Source: an uncultured Saprospiraceae bacterium
Lineage (GTDB): Bacteria > Bacteroidota > Bacteroidia > Chitinophagales > Saprospiraceae
NCBI GenBank assembly: GCA_937921595.1
Contig: CAKZTD010000065.1
Location: 1-55,327 of the forward strand
Direction: 5' to 3'
Length of the DNA stretch: 55,327 nt
Under the pieces are notes generated by a model, which was not told the origin of the DNA, did no database searches, and worked only from the letters and a program-made list of their open reading frames with translations. Of the stretch, positions 53,435 to 55,327 are shown piece by piece. The first letter of the stretch is position 1; the number at the start of each line of letters is the position of its first letter. The position numbers and the translations under genes were made by a program.

Positions 53435-55327
53435 TTATTGTCTAACAATTTTCACCATTCTCTTCATGTCTTTATGTTGGAATTCAACAAAGTACATTCC
53501 TACAGGGAAATTTCTCAAAGAAAGGAATCCGGTCAAAGTATCTCCATATCTAACCAAACGACTCAACTGAATAACTTTACCACTTGCATCAAGCATTCTA
53601 ACATCCATCGTTCCTTCTCCTTGAATTCCTTTTACATTAATCTGGAATTTACCTTCAGTTGGATTCGGGAAAATTTCAATAGAATTTCCAAAGAAAGTCT
53701 CATTTGCACTTACCATAGAACCAACGGTCACTTCAATCTCTGATTCACAACCAATGTTATCAACTACAATAATCGTATAAACTCCTGCTCCAAGATTTTC
53801 AAAAATGTTTGAAGTCTGGAAAGTTACTCCACCATTGATACTGTATTGAAAAGGTTCTGCGCCATTTTCTACCATCACTTCAGCACTACCATCCATCATA
53901 CCTTCTATTGCATCATTTACTTCTGCGGAAAGCAAAAGAGTACAACTTTCAACAGTGATTTGAAATTCTACAGAACAACCATTTACATCATTGATCACTA
54001 CGTCATATACTCCACCAGCGAGTCCATCAAACAATGGTTCTTCTTGGAAGGTCATACCACCATCGATACTGTATTCATAAGGTCCTGTTCCATTAATTTC
54101 ATTAAGGTTAATGACACCGTCTAATGCACCAATAGCAGTTTCCATCATTGATGTTCCTGTTCCTTCAAGTGTACACATAAAGGGCGTACAGAATTCATTC
54201 ACTTCTTCAGTACCGAAATTAGCTTCTATTAACGAAGCTAGAATGATTCCATTCTCATCAGTAATCGTATAGTTACCTTCTACTCCTCCGAACTGAATCC
54301 CATCTCCAAATGAGTCAAAGATTCTGAAAGTATAACAACCTTCACCAATACAGAATGCTTCAGTATACTCTGTTTGATCTTGAGTATAAGGGCCACCTTC
54401 GTAAAGGATCGTCCCCATTTCATCCTCTAAAGACCAAGTTGTTTCACCAGGATAATTATCTGTCAATAAGGTAAGGATCACTTGCCCTCCTTCTGTAACT
54501 GCTTCAAAATCTCTTGCAAGATTATCATTAGTCATTTCCTCATCCGCTAATCCATTAGGATTTGAAGAGGTAGCACTGATCGTGTTTGTTCCATTTAATA
54601 AAGGAGCTACCGTTACTAAAAGTGTATCTGATGCTCCAGAAATTAAACTCCCAGTCCAAGCGATAGACTGAGGTGTTCCTCCATTAAAAGACCATTCAAC
54701 ATCAGCACTTGTAATCGTTTCTTCACCAATATTTGTGAGTACTATTCCAATTTCATGAATAGAATCACAGACCACAATATCAACGTTTGTAAAGTCACTA
54801 ATTGATACATCGTATCTGGTTAACTGACTAATGACTTGACGAATGGTATCATTTAAAATATTAGCATCATCTACAAGGTTGGTATAAACTTTAAAATTAT
54901 AATCTCCAATAGCAGACATGTCAACCGTATTTGTAAAAGTGACATTAACCACACTATCTGAATGCAAAGTGTCCGTAATCGTTTGCGATTCGATGAATAC
55001 ATCATCCACGATTAGTCCTACTTCAAAATCTGCCTGACCAGTTAAACCAAAGTTTTTCACTTCTACTTCTACTGTTTCTGCATTTGTAAGTAAAGCTGAA
55101 TTTTGTGGTGTAACTATGCTTAATGGTCCAACGTCAATGGTATCTCTTCGTAAAACAAAAGATACTATCTTAGTCCCCCATTCACTATTTTCTCTCATGT
55201 ATTCAGCCGTATACCAGAACGTTCTTCCATCATCTTCGTCTACAGACATCATAGAATAATCTCCCCATCTAGTGAACGGATTAGTACTTAATCCTTCTGC
55301 AAAAATATATTCATCAACTGTCATTTC
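53435..55327 (-). CDS. T9SS cargo protein, paralogue of the gene at 49936 (5' end outside window)
   Basis: About 630 C-terminal residues; the frame is open to the right edge. The visible start (TVDEYIFAEGLSTNPFTRWG) aligns with the paralogue's TITEHEFASGLSLHNGFRWG, so the N-terminal propeller is outside the window. Then come WGTKIVSFVLRRDTIDVG, two CARDB-like domains, EDEMGTILYEGGPYTQ, CFTF-like CYTFRIFDSFGDGIQFGG, two SprB-like repeats (YSIDGGMTFQEEPLFDGLAG, YSINGGVTFQTSNIFENLGA) and a T9SS type A domain (IEIFPNPTEGKFQINV) ending MKRMVKIVRQ. The two paralogues lie head-to-tail with 241 nt between, which holds a terminator. Confidence 0.85.
   Translation of the reverse strand, partial: EMTVDEYIFAEGLSTNPFTRWGDYSMMSVDEDDGRTFWYTAEYMRENSEWGTKIVSFVLRRDTIDVGPLSIVTPQNSALLTNAETVEVEVKNFGLTGQADFEVGLIVDDVFIESQTITDTLHSDSVVNVTFTNTVDMSAIGDYNFKVYTNLVDDANILNDTIRQVISQLTRYDVSISDFTNVDIVVCDSIHEIGIVLTNIGEETITSADVEWSFNGGTPQSIAWTGSLISGASDTLLVTVAPLLNGTNTISATSSNPNGLADEEMTNDNLARDFEAVTEGGQVILTLLTDNYPGETTWSLEDEMGTILYEGGPYTQDQTEYTEAFCIGEGCYTFRIFDSFGDGIQFGGVEGNYTITDENGIILASLIEANFGTEEVNEFCTPFMCTLEGTGTSMMETAIGALDGVINLNEINGTGPYEYSIDGGMTFQEEPLFDGLAGGVYDVVINDVNGCSVEFQITVESCTLLLSAEVNDAIEGMMDGSAEVMVENGAEPFQYSINGGVTFQTSNIFENLGAGVYTIIVVDNIGCESEIEVTVGSMVSANETFFGNSIEIFPNPTEGKFQINVKGIQGEGTMDVRMLDASGKVIQLSRLVRYGDTLTGFLSLRNFPVGMYFVEFQHKDMKRMVKIVRQ

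Noticed and set aside
1-55327. tRNA, rRNA, prophage or intact insertion sequence
   Set aside because: I looked in the gaps for cloverleaf-like sequence, conserved rRNA text, integrase or transposase genes and terminal inverted repeats and saw none.

Overview
The window looks like chromosomal DNA of a Bacteroidota bacterium, probably from the Saprospiria-like branch. The DNA is AT-rich and Shine-Dalgarno sites are weak or absent. Several promoters resemble the TAnnTTTG form known from this phylum. Many large secreted proteins end in type IX secretion (T9SS) sorting domains, and gliding-type genes (gldA, a fused gldF-gldG, SprB-like repeats) are present. I found no tRNA, rRNA, CRISPR array, intact insertion sequence or prophage. 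It is mostly ordinary chromosome, with surface-protein expansions at both ends.

Layout. 1-6.6 kb: a tandem family of three secreted sugar-dehydrogenase-like beta-propeller proteins with PKD and T9SS domains (the first cut by the window edge), plus a small membrane protein; a palindromic repeat occurs twice here. 6.8-9.4 kb (minus): folC and a polytopic membrane protein. 9.6-13.2 kb (minus): an ExbB-ExbD-ExbD-TonB-TonB energy-transduction cluster. 13.6-18.4 kb (plus): an orphan OmpR-type response regulator, then fadN-fadA-like beta-oxidation genes. 18.6-23.2 kb (minus): a 1538-residue adhesin-like protein with SprB-like repeats and a type B sorting domain. 23.7-26.9 kb (minus): proline dehydrogenase, aroE and a DUF368 lipid-carrier translocase. 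27.0-33.0 kb (minus): an uncharacterised envelope operon (MORN lipoprotein, carboxypeptidase-regulatory-domain barrel, FISUMP lipoprotein) and a zinc phospholipase C/S1-P1-like enzyme. 33.3-38.6 kb (minus): gldA, an unknown secreted protein, gldFG fusion and a DUF4340 protein. 39.0-46.1 kb: DUF547 lipoprotein, a small lipoprotein, a D-2-hydroxyacid dehydrogenase, a BON-LysM protein and secDF. 46.3-46.8 kb: a tandem array described below. 47.0-49.9 kb: a PorE-like OmpA lipoprotein and a small outer-membrane barrel. 49.9 kb to the end (minus): two tandem paralogous T9SS cargo proteins, the last cut by the window edge.

The most notable element is between secDF and the PorE-like gene. Three copies of a roughly 178-bp unit each carry a -24/-12 (sigma-54-type) promoter with exact 10-nt GG-to-GC spacing, a short non-coding segment of about 70 nt, and an intrinsic terminator. 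Copies differ mainly at positions that do not affect the promoter core, and the one stem change keeps pairing through a G-U wobble. I read this as a tandem family of sigma-54-dependent small RNA genes that I do not recognise. Secondary leads are the MORN/barrel/FISUMP operon, an inverted repeat shared upstream of fadN and the BON-LysM gene, a structured secDF leader, and several families of intergenic palindromes.

Working together: SecDF and the Sec pathway export the signal-peptide proteins; T9SS (represented here only by PorE-like parts and cargo) would place the large repeat proteins on the surface; ExbBD-TonB would energise outer-membrane import; GldA-GldFG is the gliding-associated ABC transporter.
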